64,000 nucleotides of DNA from JAJDXO01 sp965207535 (GTDB lineage Bacteria > Pseudomonadota > Alphaproteobacteria > Rhodospirillales > UBA2165): positions 1-64,000 of the forward strand of contig CBDBMR010000016.1 in the NCBI GenBank assembly GCA_965207535.1, in the 5' to 3' direction. Below are positions 44,922-54,073 of this stretch, one piece after another. Position 1 is the stretch's first letter; each line of letters begins with the position of its first letter. The position numbers and the translations under genes are program-made. The notes under the pieces are model-generated. The model did no database searches. It saw only the letters and a list, made by a program, of their open reading frames with translations, and had not been told where the DNA came from.

Positions 44922-45241
44922 GCAAGTACAGCGGCCGAAGCGCGACGCTCACCAAGGAGCAGATGTACAAGGTCATCTCGTCTCCGCTGATCACCGAGAA
45001 GTCGACGGTGATCACCGAGCACAACCAGATCAGTTTCAAAGTACCCCTGAGCGCGACCAAGCCCGAGATCAAGGCCGCCGTCGAAGGGCTGTTCGGCGTC
45101 AAGGTGACGTCGGTCAACACCCTCCGCCAGAAGGGCAAGGTTAAGCGTTTCCGGGGCCAGATCGGCAAGCGCAGCGACTTCAAGAAAGCGATCGTCACTC
45201 TCGCCGAGGGCGACTCCATTGACGTGACGACGGGTGTTTGA
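44918..45241 (+). CDS. rplW: 50S ribosomal protein L23
   Basis: A 107-residue protein beginning MSKYSGRSATLTKEQMYKVI; SSPLITEKSTVITEHNQISF and VNTLRQKGKVKRFRGQIGKR are diagnostic. It sits at the tunnel exit and docks trigger factor and SRP. The start overlaps the rplD stop by four bases. Confidence 0.97.
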   Translation: MSKYSGRSATLTKEQMYKVISSPLITEKSTVITEHNQISFKVPLSATKPEIKAAVEGLFGVKVTSVNTLRQKGKVKRFRGQIGKRSDFKKAIVTLAEGDSIDVTTGV

Positions 45242-45244
45242 TCC

Positions 45245-46069
45245 ATGGCACTGAAGACATTTAAACCCACTTCGCCGGGCCGCCGGTCGCTGGTCATCGT
45301 CGACCGCGGCGGCCTGTACAAGGGCAAACCGGAAAAGTCCCTGACCGAGGGCCTGTCGGGGAAGGGCGGGCGCAACAACGCCGGCCGGATCACCGCGCGG
45401 CGCCGGGGCGGCGGCCATAAGCGCCGCTACCGCAAGGTCGATTTCAAGCGCCGGAAGTTCGACGTGACGGCGACGGTCGAGCGCATCGAGTACGATCCCA
45501 ACCGCTCGGCGTTCATTGCCTTGATTACCTATGCGGACGGCGAAAAGTCGTACATTCTGGCGCCGCAGCGCCTGAACGTCGGTGATATAGTCGTTTCCGG
45601 CGAGAGGGCCGATATCAAGCCCGGCAATGCGCTGCCCATGCAGAACATTCCGGTCGGCACGATCATTCACAACGTCGAGCTCAAGGCCGGCGCCGGCGGC
45701 CAGTTGGCGCGGTCGGCCGGGACCTACGTGCAGCTCATCGGCAAGGATCAGGGCTATGCCCAGCTTCGCCTGACCTCCGGCGAAATCCGCATGGTCCGGG
45801 CCGAGTGCATGGCCACCATCGGCGCGGTCTCCAACCCCGATCAGGCCAACATCAAGCTCGGCAAGGCCGGCCGCAAACGCTGGCTCGGCAAGCGCCCGTC
45901 GGTCCGCGGCGTGGCGATGAACCCGGTGGATCATCCCCACGGCGGCGGCGAAGGCCGCTCGTCGGGCGGCCGCCATCCCGTAACCCCGTGGGGCGTGCCC
46001 ACCAAGGGCAAACGCACCCGCTCGAACAAGAAGACCGACCGCCTGATCATGCGGCGGCGCAAGCGCTAG
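45245..46069 (+). CDS. rplB: 50S ribosomal protein L2
   Basis: A 274-residue protein with GRNNAGRITARRRGGGHKRR and the peptidyl-transferase-associated motif RGVAMNPVDHPHGGGEGRSS. Length is standard. Confidence 0.98.
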   Translation: MALKTFKPTSPGRRSLVIVDRGGLYKGKPEKSLTEGLSGKGGRNNAGRITARRRGGGHKRRYRKVDFKRRKFDVTATVERIEYDPNRSAFIALITYADGEKSYILAPQRLNVGDIVVSGERADIKPGNALPMQNIPVGTIIHNVELKAGAGGQLARSAGTYVQLIGKDQGYAQLRLTSGEIRMVRAECMATIGAVSNPDQANIKLGKAGRKRWLGKRPSVRGVAMNPVDHPHGGGEGRSSGGRHPVTPWGVPTKGKRTRSNKKTDRLIMRRRKR

Positions 46070-46079
46070 GAGTAGAAGA

Positions 46080-46358
46080 GTGGCTCGTTCTGTTTGGAAG
46101 GGACCGTTCGTCGATCAGTACCTGCTGACCAAGGCGGAGAATCAACGCGCCGCCGGGCGCAACGACGTGATCCGCACCTGGTCCCGGCGTTCGACGATTC
46201 TGCCGCAATTCGTCGGACTGACCTTCGGCGTCTACAACGGTCAGAAATTCATTCCGGTGCTGGTCACCGAAAACATGGTCGGCCACAAGTTCGGCGAATT
46301 TTCGCCGACCCGCACCTATGCAGGGCACTCCGGCGACAAGAAGGCGAGCAGGGTGTAA
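46080..46358 (+). CDS. rpsS: 30S ribosomal protein S19
   Basis: A 92-residue protein (MARSVWKGPFVDQYLLTKAE; IRTWSRRSTILPQFVGLTFG; KFGEFSPTRTYAGHSGDKKA). Its start at 46080 appears as GTG (agtGGCTCG context), translated as Met. Confidence 0.97.
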   Translation: MARSVWKGPFVDQYLLTKAENQRAAGRNDVIRTWSRRSTILPQFVGLTFGVYNGQKFIPVLVTENMVGHKFGEFSPTRTYAGHSGDKKASRV

Positions 46359-46360
46359 CG

Positions 46361-46741
46361 ATGGGCAAGAAATCCAAACCCCGCCGGCTGGCCGAGAACG
46401 AGGCGCGCGCCTATGGCCGCCTCATCCGGACCAGCCCGCAAAAGATCAATCTGGTCGCCCAGTCGATCCGCGGCATGGATTGCGAGAAGGCGCTCAGCGA
46501 GCTGACGTTTTCCAAGCGCCGCATCGCCGAAGAGGTCAAGAAGGTTCTGCAGTCGGCGATCGCCAATGCGGAAAACAATCAGCAGCTCGACATCGACCGG
46601 CTCTACGTGGCCGAGGCGAGTGCCGGGCGGGATCTGGTCATGAAGCGGTGGCGCCCGCGCGCCCGCGGCCGGGTCGGACGAATTTTCAAACCGTTCAGCA
46701 ATCTGACCATTGTTGTGCGGGAACGCGAGGAGACGGCGTAA
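46361..46741 (+). CDS. rplV: 50S ribosomal protein L22
   Basis: A 126-residue protein starting MGKKSKPRRLAENEARAYGR. NLVAQSIRGMDCEKALSELT and the macrolide-contact tail RWRPRARGRVGRIFKPFSNL are present. The stop TAA shares its last base with the rpsC ATG. Confidence 0.97.
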   Translation: MGKKSKPRRLAENEARAYGRLIRTSPQKINLVAQSIRGMDCEKALSELTFSKRRIAEEVKKVLQSAIANAENNQQLDIDRLYVAEASAGRDLVMKRWRPRARGRVGRIFKPFSNLTIVVREREETA

Positions 46742-47421
46742 TGGGTCAAAAGGTCAATCCCATCGGCTTTCGGCTGGGGATCAACCGCACCTGGGATTCG
46801 CGGTGGTTCGCCGGCGACGATGATTTTGCGGACATGCTCCATGAAGATCTGGAGCTTCGGGAGATGCTGACCGAGCGTCTGCATCAGGCCGGCCTGTCCC
46901 GCGTGGTCATCGAACGGCCCGCCAAGAAAGCGCGGATCACCATCCACACGGCCCGGCCGGGTGTGGTGATCGGCAAGAAGGGCGCCGATATCGAAGTGCT
47001 GCGCCGCGAGCTGTCCCAGCGCACTGGCGCCGACGTGAACCTCAACATCGTCGAAATCCGCAAGCCGGAGATCGATGCGACGCTGGTGGCCGAGAACATC
47101 GCCCAGCAGCTGGAGCGCCGGATCGCTTTCCGCCGCGCCATGAAGCGCGCCGTGCAATCGGCTATGCGGCTCGGCGCCGAGGGCATTCGGATCAACTGCG
47201 CGGGCCGTTTGGGGGGCGCGGAAATCGCCCGGACCGAGTGGTATCGCGAGGGCCAGGTGCCCCTGCACACGCTCCGCGCCGACATCGACTACGGCACCGC
47301 GACGGCGCAGACCACCTACGGCGCGTGCGGCGTCAAGGTGTGGGTCTATCGCGGAGAAATCCTCGAGCGCGACCCCATGGCCGTCGACAAGCGGGCCGTC
47401 GAGCAACAGCCGGCGCGCTAG
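46741..47421 (+). CDS. rpsC: 30S ribosomal protein S3
   Basis: A 226-residue protein beginning MGQKVNPIGFRLGINRTWDS. The KH domain (ARPGVVIGKKGADIEVLRRE) and the C-terminal domain (GCGVKVWVYRGEILERDPMA region) are complete. It shares one base with the rplV stop. Confidence 0.98.
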   Translation: MGQKVNPIGFRLGINRTWDSRWFAGDDDFADMLHEDLELREMLTERLHQAGLSRVVIERPAKKARITIHTARPGVVIGKKGADIEVLRRELSQRTGADVNLNIVEIRKPEIDATLVAENIAQQLERRIAFRRAMKRAVQSAMRLGAEGIRINCAGRLGGAEIARTEWYREGQVPLHTLRADIDYGTATAQTTYGACGVKVWVYRGEILERDPMAVDKRAVEQQPAR

Positions 47422-47439
47422 GACCAGGAAACCAGGACC

Positions 47440-47853
47440 ATGCTGCAACCGAAACGCACAAAATACCGCAAGGCGCACAAGGGCCGCATTCACGGCCACG
47501 CCAAGGGCGGCGCGTCGCTGAACTTCGGCTCCTTCGGCCTCAAGGCGACGACGCCGGGCCGGATTACCTCGCGCCAGATCGAGGCCGCGCGGCGGACCCT
47601 GACCCGCCACATGAAGCGCTCGGGCCGGGTGTGGATTCGTATCTTCCCGGACGTGCCTGTATCGACCAAACCCGCCGAGGTCCGTCAGGGCAAGGGCAAG
47701 GGGACGCCCGAATTCTGGATCGCCCGGGTCAAGCCGGGCCGGATCATGTTTGAGGTTGATGGTGTGCCGGAGGCCGTTGCCCGGCGCGCTTTTGAGCTGG
47801 CCGCCGCCAAGCTGCCGAACCAGACCAAGTTCGTGCAGCGGCTGGGCGCCTAG
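47440..47853 (+). CDS. rplP: 50S ribosomal protein L16
   Basis: A 137-residue protein (MLQPKRTKYRKAHKGRIHGH; GRVWIRIFPDVPVSTKPAEV). The RMGKGKG motif is present as RQGKGKGTPEFWIARVKPGR. It lies near the A-site tRNA elbow. GGACC precedes the ATG. Confidence 0.98.
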   Translation: MLQPKRTKYRKAHKGRIHGHAKGGASLNFGSFGLKATTPGRITSRQIEAARRTLTRHMKRSGRVWIRIFPDVPVSTKPAEVRQGKGKGTPEFWIARVKPGRIMFEVDGVPEAVARRAFELAAAKLPNQTKFVQRLGA

Positions 47854-47873
47854 AGGAAGTTGGGGAAAGCACG

Positions 47874-48071
47874 ATGAAAGCTCAGGATATCCGTTCCAAA
47901 TCGCCGGATGAACTCGACGAGCAGCTGGAAGAGCTGACCAAGGAGGCGTTCAACCTGCGTTTCCAGCAGGCCAGCGGCCAGCTTGAGAATACCGCCCGGG
48001 TCCGGCAGGTCCGCCGGGACATCGCGCGCATCAAGACGATCGCGGCCCAAAAGGCCGGCGCCGAGAGTTAA
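47874..48071 (+). CDS. rpmC: 50S ribosomal protein L29
   Basis: A 65-residue two-helix protein (MKAQDIRSKSPDELDEQLEE; AFNLRFQQASGQLENTARVR). Standard length; 20 bp after rplP. Confidence 0.96.
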   Translation: MKAQDIRSKSPDELDEQLEELTKEAFNLRFQQASGQLENTARVRQVRRDIARIKTIAAQKAGAES

Positions 48072-48085
48072 GGAGAACAAGGCCA

Positions 48086-48322
48086 ATGCCCAGGCGTGTC
48101 ATGCAAGGTGTCGTGGTCAGCGACAAGATGGACAAGACGGTGGTGGTGAACGTGGAGCGCCGCTTCAAGCACCCGCTGTACAAGAAGTACATCAAGCGCT
48201 CGAAGAAGTATGTCGCCCACGACGAGGCGAACGAGAAGAAGATCGGTGACGTGGTGAGCATCCGGGAATGCCGGCCGCTTTCCAAACGCAAGAGATGGGA
48301 AGTCGTCGAGGCGGCGCAGTAG
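48086..48322 (+). CDS. rpsQ: 30S ribosomal protein S17
   Basis: A 78-residue OB-fold protein starting MPRRVMQGVVVSDKMDKTVV; RFKHPLYKKYIKRSKKYVAH and IRECRPLSKRKRWEVVE are conserved. GGAGAA precedes the ATG. Confidence 0.97.
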   Translation: MPRRVMQGVVVSDKMDKTVVVNVERRFKHPLYKKYIKRSKKYVAHDEANEKKIGDVVSIRECRPLSKRKRWEVVEAAQ

Positions 48323-48356
48323 CGCGGCTTCGGCATAAGCGAAAAGGCAAGGTGCA

Positions 48357-48725
48357 ATGATTCAGATGCAAACCAACCTTGATGTCGCCGATAACTCGGG
48401 CGCCCGGAAGGTTCAGTGCATCAAGGTTCTCGGCGGCTCGAAGCGGAAGACCGCTTCGGTCGGCGACGTCATCGTGGTGTCGGTCAAGGAAGCGATTCCG
48501 CGGGGCCGGGTGAAGAAAGGCGAGATGCACCGCGCGGTGATCGTCAGGACGGCGAAGGAAATCCGCCGCAACGACGGCAGCGCGATCCGCTTCGATCACA
48601 ATGCCGCCGTGCTGATCAACCAGCAGAACGAGCCCATCGGCACCCGCATATTCGGCCCGGTGACCCGCGAACTGCGCCAGAAGAACTACATGAAGATCAT
48701 CTCTCTTGCGCCGGAGGTGCTGTAA
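48357..48725 (+). CDS. rplN: 50S ribosomal protein L14
   Basis: A 122-residue protein (MIQMQTNLDVADNSGARKVQ; VRTAKEIRRNDGSAIRFDHN; GTRIFGPVTRELRQKNYMKI). It opens the spc operon in other bacteria. Adjacent to rplX with no gap. Confidence 0.98.
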   Translation: MIQMQTNLDVADNSGARKVQCIKVLGGSKRKTASVGDVIVVSVKEAIPRGRVKKGEMHRAVIVRTAKEIRRNDGSAIRFDHNAAVLINQQNEPIGTRIFGPVTRELRQKNYMKIISLAPEVL

Positions 48726-49049
48726 ATGACCAAGCGTCTAAAATTCCGCAAGGGCGACAAGGTGATCGTCCTCGCCGGCCGCGACAAGGGCAAGACCGGC
48801 GACGTGCTGAAGATGATGCCGGCCGATATGCGGGCGATCGTCCAGGGCGTGAACGTGGTCAGGCGCCACACCCGTCCGGCCCAATCCAATCCCGGCGGCA
48901 TCGTCGAGAAGGAAGCGCCCATTCATCTGTCCAACCTCGCCCATGTGGACCCGGACGACTCCACCGCGACGCGGGTCGGCTACCGGACCCTGGAGGACGG
49001 CCGCAAGGTCCGTTACGCGAAGAAGTCCGGCGAAGTGATTGATTTATAG
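48726..49049 (+). CDS. rplX: 50S ribosomal protein L24
   Basis: A 107-residue KOW-fold protein (FRKGDKVIVLAGRDKGKTGD; NVVRRHTRPAQSNPGGIVEK). The start immediately follows the rplN stop codon. Confidence 0.97.
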   Translation: MTKRLKFRKGDKVIVLAGRDKGKTGDVLKMMPADMRAIVQGVNVVRRHTRPAQSNPGGIVEKEAPIHLSNLAHVDPDDSTATRVGYRTLEDGRKVRYAKKSGEVIDL

Positions 49050-49057
49050 GAATATTC

Positions 49058-49600
49058 ATGATGGCAAGGCTACGTGAACATTTCGAGCAGACGGTCAAGC
49101 CGGCATTGATCCAGGAGTTCTCCTACGGGAACAACATGGAGGTGCCGAAGCTGGAGAAGATCGTCCTCAACATGGGGATCGGCGAAGGTGTCGCCGATGC
49201 CAAGAAGGTCAATGCCGCGGCCGAGGAGATGGCGCTCATCGCCGGTCAGCGCCCGGTGATCACCAAGGCCAGGAAGTCGATCGCCAACTTCAAGCTGCGC
49301 GACGGTATGCCCGTCGGCTGCAAGGTGACGCTCCGCGGCGACCGCATGTACGAGTTTCTCGACCGCTTGGTGAATGTCGCCATGCCCCGTATCCGCGACT
49401 TCCGGGGCATTTCCGGCAGGAGCTTCGACGGCCGGGGAAATTTCGCCTTTGGTCTCAAGGAACAGATCGTGTTCCCGGAGATCAACTACGATCAGGTTGA
49501 CGAGATCCGCGGAATGGATGTCGTCATTTGCACTACGGCACGGTCCGATGAGGAAGCCCGCGCGCTCCTCAAGGGATTCGACATGCCGTTTCAGAATTAG
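49058..49600 (+). CDS. rplE: 50S ribosomal protein L5
   Basis: A 180-residue 5S-rRNA-binding protein. VPKLEKIVLNMGIGEGVADA, GQRPVITKARKSIANFKLRD and FPEINYDQVDEIRGMDVVIC match the family. The adjacent ATG at 49061 is an alternative start. Confidence 0.98.
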   Translation: MMARLREHFEQTVKPALIQEFSYGNNMEVPKLEKIVLNMGIGEGVADAKKVNAAAEEMALIAGQRPVITKARKSIANFKLRDGMPVGCKVTLRGDRMYEFLDRLVNVAMPRIRDFRGISGRSFDGRGNFAFGLKEQIVFPEINYDQVDEIRGMDVVICTTARSDEEARALLKGFDMPFQN

Positions 49601-49619
49601 TCGAACGACGGAGTAGAGG

Positions 49620-49925
49620 ATGGCTAAGAGAAGCGTCGTCGAGCGGAACAAGAAGCGCCAGCGTTTGGCCGACAGGTATGCGGCCAAGCGGAAAGTGCTG
49701 AAAGCCGCTGCCAGGGATGAATCCCTGTCACCGGAGGAGCGCTTCAACGCGCGCCTCAAGCTCGCGCAATTGCCCCGCAATTCGTCACCGGTCCGCGTCC
49801 GCCTGCGGTGTCAGCTGACCGGCCGGCCGCGCGGCAACTATCGGAAGTTCCGCCTTTCACGTATTGCACTCAGAGACTTGGCCTCGGCCGGGCAGATCCC
49901 GGGCATGGTCAAATCCAGCTGGTAA
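49620..49925 (+). CDS. rpsN: 30S ribosomal protein S14, zinc-free type
   Basis: A 101-residue S14 of the long C-minus form: the zinc cysteine pairs are absent (the core reads VRVRLRCQLTGRPRGNYRKF, with a single Cys). MAKRSVVERNKKRQRLADRY starts the protein. The C-terminus RDLASAGQIPGMVKSSW is canonical. Confidence 0.98.
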   Translation: MAKRSVVERNKKRQRLADRYAAKRKVLKAAARDESLSPEERFNARLKLAQLPRNSSPVRVRLRCQLTGRPRGNYRKFRLSRIALRDLASAGQIPGMVKSSW

Positions 49926-49943
49926 CGGAGGAAGTATCGTCCC

Positions 49944-50342
49944 ATGTCAATGAGCGATCCCGTCGCGGACCTGCTGACCCGAATTCGGAATGGCCAATCG
50001 GCGCGCATGGACAGCGTCCACGCTCCGGCCTCCCGTTTGCGCGAGAACCTGTTGGATGTTCTCAAGCGCGAGGGTTACATCCGCGACTACTCCCGACACA
50101 ACGTCCGCCCGGGCATCGATGAGATCAAGATCGAGCTCAAATACTTCGACGGTGAGCCGGTGATCAAGGAGATCAGCCGCGTGTCCCGTCCGGGCCGCCG
50201 GGTGTATTCGAAAATCAAGGACCTGCCGCGGGTTTATAACGGGCTGGGCATTTCCATCCTGTCGACGCCGCGCGGTGTGATGTCCGATGCCGAGGCACGG
50301 GCCGCCAACGTCGGCGGCGAAGTGCTGTGCCAGGTATTCTAG
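49944..50342 (+). CDS. rpsH: 30S ribosomal protein S8
   Basis: A 132-residue protein (MSMSDPVADLLTRIRNGQSA; ISRVSRPGRRVYSKIKDLPR; GISILSTPRGVMSDAEARAA). S8 represses spc-operon translation in E. coli; the site was not identified here. Confidence 0.98.
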   Translation: MSMSDPVADLLTRIRNGQSARMDSVHAPASRLRENLLDVLKREGYIRDYSRHNVRPGIDEIKIELKYFDGEPVIKEISRVSRPGRRVYSKIKDLPRVYNGLGISILSTPRGVMSDAEARAANVGGEVLCQVF

Positions 50343-50366
50343 AGGGCTGAGGGAGCCAGACGCATC

Positions 50367-50900
50367 ATGTCGCGCGTAGGTCAATTGCCGGTCAATGTTC
50401 CCGACGGGGTCACCGTCGAGCTGGCCGATAGGGTCCTGAAAGCAAAGGGCAAGCTGGGTGAGCTTAGTCTGACCTTCGTGGACGAGGTCGAGCCCAGCCT
50501 GGAAGACGACAAGATCTGGGTGAAGCCGGTGGACGATTCCATCAAGGCCCGCAAGCTGTGGGGTACCTATCGCAGCCTCGCCGATAACATCGTCACCGGC
50601 GTGTCCGAGGGGTTCAGCAAGGAACTGGAGATCCAGGGCGTGGGCTACCGGGCGCAGATGCAGGGCGAGACGTTGGTCCTGCAACTCGGCCACTCCCATG
50701 AGATCAAGTATCCGGTGCCGGAAGGGATCGAGATCAAGTGCGAAACGCAGACCGAGATCGCGGTCACCGGTGCGGACAAGCAACAGGTCGGTTCGGTTGC
50801 GGCAAAAATCCGTTCGTTCCGTCCGCCGGAGCCTTACAAGGGCAAGGGCGTCCGCTACAAAGGCGAACAGATCCTGCGCAAGGAAGGTAAGAAGAAGTAG
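50367..50900 (+). CDS. rplF: 50S ribosomal protein L6
   Basis: A 177-residue two-domain protein. LEIQGVGYRAQMQGETLVLQ and the C-terminal IRSFRPPEPYKGKGVRYKGE are diagnostic. GGGAG precedes the ATG. Confidence 0.98.
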   Translation: MSRVGQLPVNVPDGVTVELADRVLKAKGKLGELSLTFVDEVEPSLEDDKIWVKPVDDSIKARKLWGTYRSLADNIVTGVSEGFSKELEIQGVGYRAQMQGETLVLQLGHSHEIKYPVPEGIEIKCETQTEIAVTGADKQQVGSVAAKIRSFRPPEPYKGKGVRYKGEQILRKEGKKK

Positions 50901-50902
50901 TC

Positions 50903-51265
50903 ATGAAGTCGTCCAGTGAGCTTTTCAACAAGCGCCGGCAACGCAACCGGGCGCATCTCCGCCGGACCAACCCGGGCCACCCGCGCCTGTCGGTGTTCCG
51001 GTCCGGCAAGCACATTTACGCGCAGGTCATCGACGACGAGAAGGGCGTGACGGTTGCCGCGGCGTCCAGCGTCGAGGGTGACGTACGGGGTAGCGGGAAG
51101 ACCGGCGCCAACAAGGACGTTGCGGCCACGGTCGGCAGGTTGATCGCCGAACGGGCCAAGTCGGCTGGAGTCGACACCGTGGTCTTCGACCGCGGCGGTT
51201 ATCTTTATCACGGCCGGGTCAAGGCCCTGGCCGAGGCTGCCCGCGAGGGCGGTCTCGCGTTCTAG
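50903..51265 (+). CDS. rplR: 50S ribosomal protein L18
   Basis: A 120-residue 5S-rRNA-binding protein (RRTNPGHPRLSVFRSGKHIY; VFDRGGYLYHGRVKALAEAA). It starts 2 bp after the rplF stop. Confidence 0.97.
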   Translation: MKSSSELFNKRRQRNRAHLRRTNPGHPRLSVFRSGKHIYAQVIDDEKGVTVAAASSVEGDVRGSGKTGANKDVAATVGRLIAERAKSAGVDTVVFDRGGYLYHGRVKALAEAAREGGLAF

Positions 51266-51277
51266 GAGAGACAGGAT

Positions 51278-51874
51278 ATGGCACAGGCACCGATGGGCGG
51301 AGAGCGCGGACAGCGCGGGCAGCGCGGCGGGTCCGATCGCGGACGCGGCGGTCCCCGCGAAGATCCGGAGCTTATCGACAAACTGGTCAGCATCAACCGC
51401 GTTGCCAAGGTCGTAAAGGGCGGCCGCCGGTTCGGATTTGCCGCGCTGGTGGTGGTCGGTGACGGCCGCGGCCGGGTCGGCTATGGCTCGGGCAAGGCGC
51501 GGGAGGTGCCGGAAGCCATTCGCAAGGCCACCGAGTCCGCCAAGAACAAGATGATCCGCGTGCCGCTCCGCGAGGGCCGGACGCTGCATCATGATTCCAC
51601 CGGCCGCTTCGGCGCCGGCAAGGTGGTGGTCCGCGCGGCGCCTCCGGGCACCGGCATCATCGCCGGCGGTCCCATGCGCGCAGTCTTCGAAACCCTGGGT
51701 GTGCAGGACGTGGTCGCCAAGTCGACAGGCAGTCCGAACCCGCACAACATGGTCAAGGCTACCTTGGCCGCGCTGCAGAACCTGGCGTCGCCGCGCTCCA
51801 TAGCCGCCAAGCGGGGCAAGAAGGTCGGCGATATCGTTGGCCGCCGTGAAGGCGCCGCGGCGGAGAAGGAGTAG
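51278..51874 (+). CDS. rpsE: 30S ribosomal protein S5
   Basis: A 198-residue protein. A Gly/Arg-rich N-terminal extension (MGGERGQRGQRGGSDRGRGG) precedes the double-stranded-RNA-binding domain (INRVAKVVKGGRRFGFAALV) and GTGIIAGGPMRAVFETLGVQ. The extension makes it about 30 residues longer than the E. coli protein. Confidence 0.98.
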   Translation: MAQAPMGGERGQRGQRGGSDRGRGGPREDPELIDKLVSINRVAKVVKGGRRFGFAALVVVGDGRGRVGYGSGKAREVPEAIRKATESAKNKMIRVPLREGRTLHHDSTGRFGAGKVVVRAAPPGTGIIAGGPMRAVFETLGVQDVVAKSTGSPNPHNMVKATLAALQNLASPRSIAAKRGKKVGDIVGRREGAAAEKE

Positions 51875-51878
51875 GTTT

Positions 51879-52073
51879 GTGGCCGAGACAAGGAAAACCG
51901 TCACCGTGACCCAGATCGGCAGCCCCATCGGGCGGCCGAAGGATCAGCGCGCGACCTTGGTGGGGCTCGGCCTCAACAAGATGCACCGCACCCGGACGCT
52001 CGAGGATACGCCCTCCGTTCGCGGCATGATCAATAAGGTCAGCCACCTTGTAAGGGTGGAAGAGAACGCCTAA
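51879..52073 (+). CDS. rpmD: 50S ribosomal protein L30
   Basis: A 64-residue protein starting at GTG (VAETRKTVTVTQIGSPIGRP), 4 bp after rpsE, with AAGGAG eight bases upstream inside the rpsE end. KDQRATLVGLGLNKMHRTRT is the L30 core. The in-frame ATG at 51837 lies inside rpsE and is not favoured. Confidence 0.93.
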   Translation: MAETRKTVTVTQIGSPIGRPKDQRATLVGLGLNKMHRTRTLEDTPSVRGMINKVSHLVRVEENA

Positions 52074-52111
52074 CGGGCTAAATAACCGCATAGCCCATAA
52101 GGACAGGAACG

Positions 52112-52717
52112 ATGAAGCTGAACGAAATTCGCGATAATTCCGGCGCGCGCACACAGCGCACCCGGGTCGGCCGGGGCCAGGCATCGGGCAAGGGCGAGAC
52201 CGCCGGGCGCGGCGTCAAGGGCCAGAAATCCCGAAGCGGCGTCTCGCTGCTCGGATTCGAGGGCGGCCAGATGCCCCTCTACCGGCGGACGCCGAAGCGG
52301 GGATTCAACAACCTGTTTGGCAAGCGCTACGCCGAGGTCAATGTCGGCCGCCTGCAAATGGCCATCGACGCCAAGAAGCTTGACGCCAAGGGAACCATCA
52401 ATGCCGAAACGTTGAAGGCGGCCGGTGTCATCAATTCGGTTCACGACGGCGTGCGGTTGCTCGGCAAGGGCGAGATTTCGGCTAAAGTGACCATCGAATG
52501 CGCCGGGGCGTCCAAGGGCGCCGTCGAAGCGGTCGAGAAGGCGGGGGGCAGCGTTATTCTGCCGCCGCCGCCGGACAAGCCGAAGCGCGACCGGGGCGGG
52601 AAGAAGAAGGCCCAGGCCGAGGCGAGCGCCGAGGATAAGCCGGCCAAAAAGGCGCCCGCCGAAGAAGCGGCGGATCAGGGTGCGGACAAGCAGGAAGATA
52701 AATCAGAGCAGGAATAA
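52112..52717 (+). CDS. rplO: 50S ribosomal protein L15 with charged C-terminal extension
   Basis: A 201-residue protein. The core (GRGQASGKGETAGRGVKGQK; FEGGQMPLYRRTPKRGFNNL) ends near residue 155. About 45 further residues are Lys/Ala then Glu/Asp rich (KKAPAEEAADQGADKQEDKS), absent from the 144-residue E. coli protein. Adjacent to secY. Confidence 0.97.
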   Translation: MKLNEIRDNSGARTQRTRVGRGQASGKGETAGRGVKGQKSRSGVSLLGFEGGQMPLYRRTPKRGFNNLFGKRYAEVNVGRLQMAIDAKKLDAKGTINAETLKAAGVINSVHDGVRLLGKGEISAKVTIECAGASKGAVEAVEKAGGSVILPPPPDKPKRDRGGKKKAQAEASAEDKPAKKAPAEEAADQGADKQEDKSEQE

Positions 52718-52732
52718 AGGCGAACCCCGCCC

Positions 52733-54073
52733 ATGGCATCAGCCGCTGAACAACTCGCAGCCAATCTGAACTTCGGCGCCTTTGCGAAGGCGACGGAACT
52801 GAAAAAGCGCCTCTGGTTTACCCTGGGCGCTTTGATCGTCTACCGGCTCGGCACCTATATCCCGATTCCCGGCATCGATCCGGTGATTCTGCAGGACGTA
52901 TTCCGCCAGCAGGCCGGTGGCATCCTGGACATGTTCAACCTGTTCTCCGGCGGTGCGCTCAGCCGGATGACGATCTTTGCGTTGAACATCATGCCCTACA
53001 TCTCGGCGGCCATCATCATGCAGCTGATGACGGCCGTCTCGCCGACCCTCAACCAACTCAAGAAAGAGGGCGAGCAGGGCCGCAAGAAGATTAATCAGTA
53101 CACCCGCTACGGGACGGTGCTGATCGCCAGCATGCAGGCCTACGGCATCTCGGTGGGCCTCGAATCCATGCAGGGCTCGCAAGGCTCGGCGGTCATCGAT
53201 CCCGGCATGTTCTTCCGCTTCACTGCGGTGGTCACCCTGGTCGGCGGCACCATCTTCCTGATGTGGCTGGGCGAGCAGATCACCGCCCGCGGCGTCGGCA
53301 ACGGTATTTCGCTGATCATCTTCGCCGGCATTGTCGCCGAACTCCCGAGTGCCTTGGCCGGCACCTTGGAACTCGGCCGGACCGGTGCCCTCAACCCATT
53401 GTTTATCATGGGTCTTTTGGTGATGGCGGTGGCGGTCATCATGTTCATCGTGTTCATCGAGCGGGCTCAACGGCGGATCATCATCCAGTATCCCAAGCGT
53501 CAAATGGGCAACAGGATGTTCGGCGGTGAAAGCTCTCATCTGCCGTTGAAGCTCAACACCTCGGGCGTCATTCCCATGATCTTCGCAAGCTCGCTGCTGC
53601 TGATGCCGATCACCTTGGCGCAGTTCTCGGCCGCCGGCGGTCCGGAGTGGCTGACCATCGTGACCTCGCTGCTCGGCCGCGGCCAGCCCGCCTACCTGCT
53701 CATCTATGGGTCGCTGATCGCCTTCTTCGCCTTCTTTTACACAGCGGTGGTCTTCAACCCGCAGGAGACGGCGGACAACCTGAAGAAGTATGGCGGTTTC
53801 GTGCCCGGCATCCGGCCCGGCAAGAATACCGGCGACTATTTGGACTACGTGCTGACCCGGCTGACCGTGGTCGGCGCCGCCTACCTGGTTGCGGTCGGTA
53901 TCCTGCCTGAGATTCTGATCGCCGAAGCGGGCGTGCCGTTCTTCTTCGGCGGCACCAGTTTGCTGATCGTGGTCACGGTGACCATGGATACGGTTGCCCA
54001 GGTCCAATCCCACCTGCTGGCGCACCAATATGAAGGGCTGATCAAGAAATCCCGTCTAAGAGGGCGCCGCTAA
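52733..54073 (+). CDS. secY: Preprotein translocase channel subunit SecY
   Basis: A 446-residue inner-membrane protein with ten hydrophobic segments. RLGTYIPIPGIDPVIL, MPYISAAIIMQLMTAVSPTL, and the plug/pore region are conserved. It pairs with SecE (26444). The TAA stop shares its last A with the adk start. Confidence 0.98.
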   Translation: MASAAEQLAANLNFGAFAKATELKKRLWFTLGALIVYRLGTYIPIPGIDPVILQDVFRQQAGGILDMFNLFSGGALSRMTIFALNIMPYISAAIIMQLMTAVSPTLNQLKKEGEQGRKKINQYTRYGTVLIASMQAYGISVGLESMQGSQGSAVIDPGMFFRFTAVVTLVGGTIFLMWLGEQITARGVGNGISLIIFAGIVAELPSALAGTLELGRTGALNPLFIMGLLVMAVAVIMFIVFIERAQRRIIIQYPKRQMGNRMFGGESSHLPLKLNTSGVIPMIFASSLLLMPITLAQFSAAGGPEWLTIVTSLLGRGQPAYLLIYGSLIAFFAFFYTAVVFNPQETADNLKKYGGFVPGIRPGKNTGDYLDYVLTRLTVVGAAYLVAVGILPEILIAEAGVPFFFGGTSLLIVVTVTMDTVAQVQSHLLAHQYEGLIKKSRLRGRR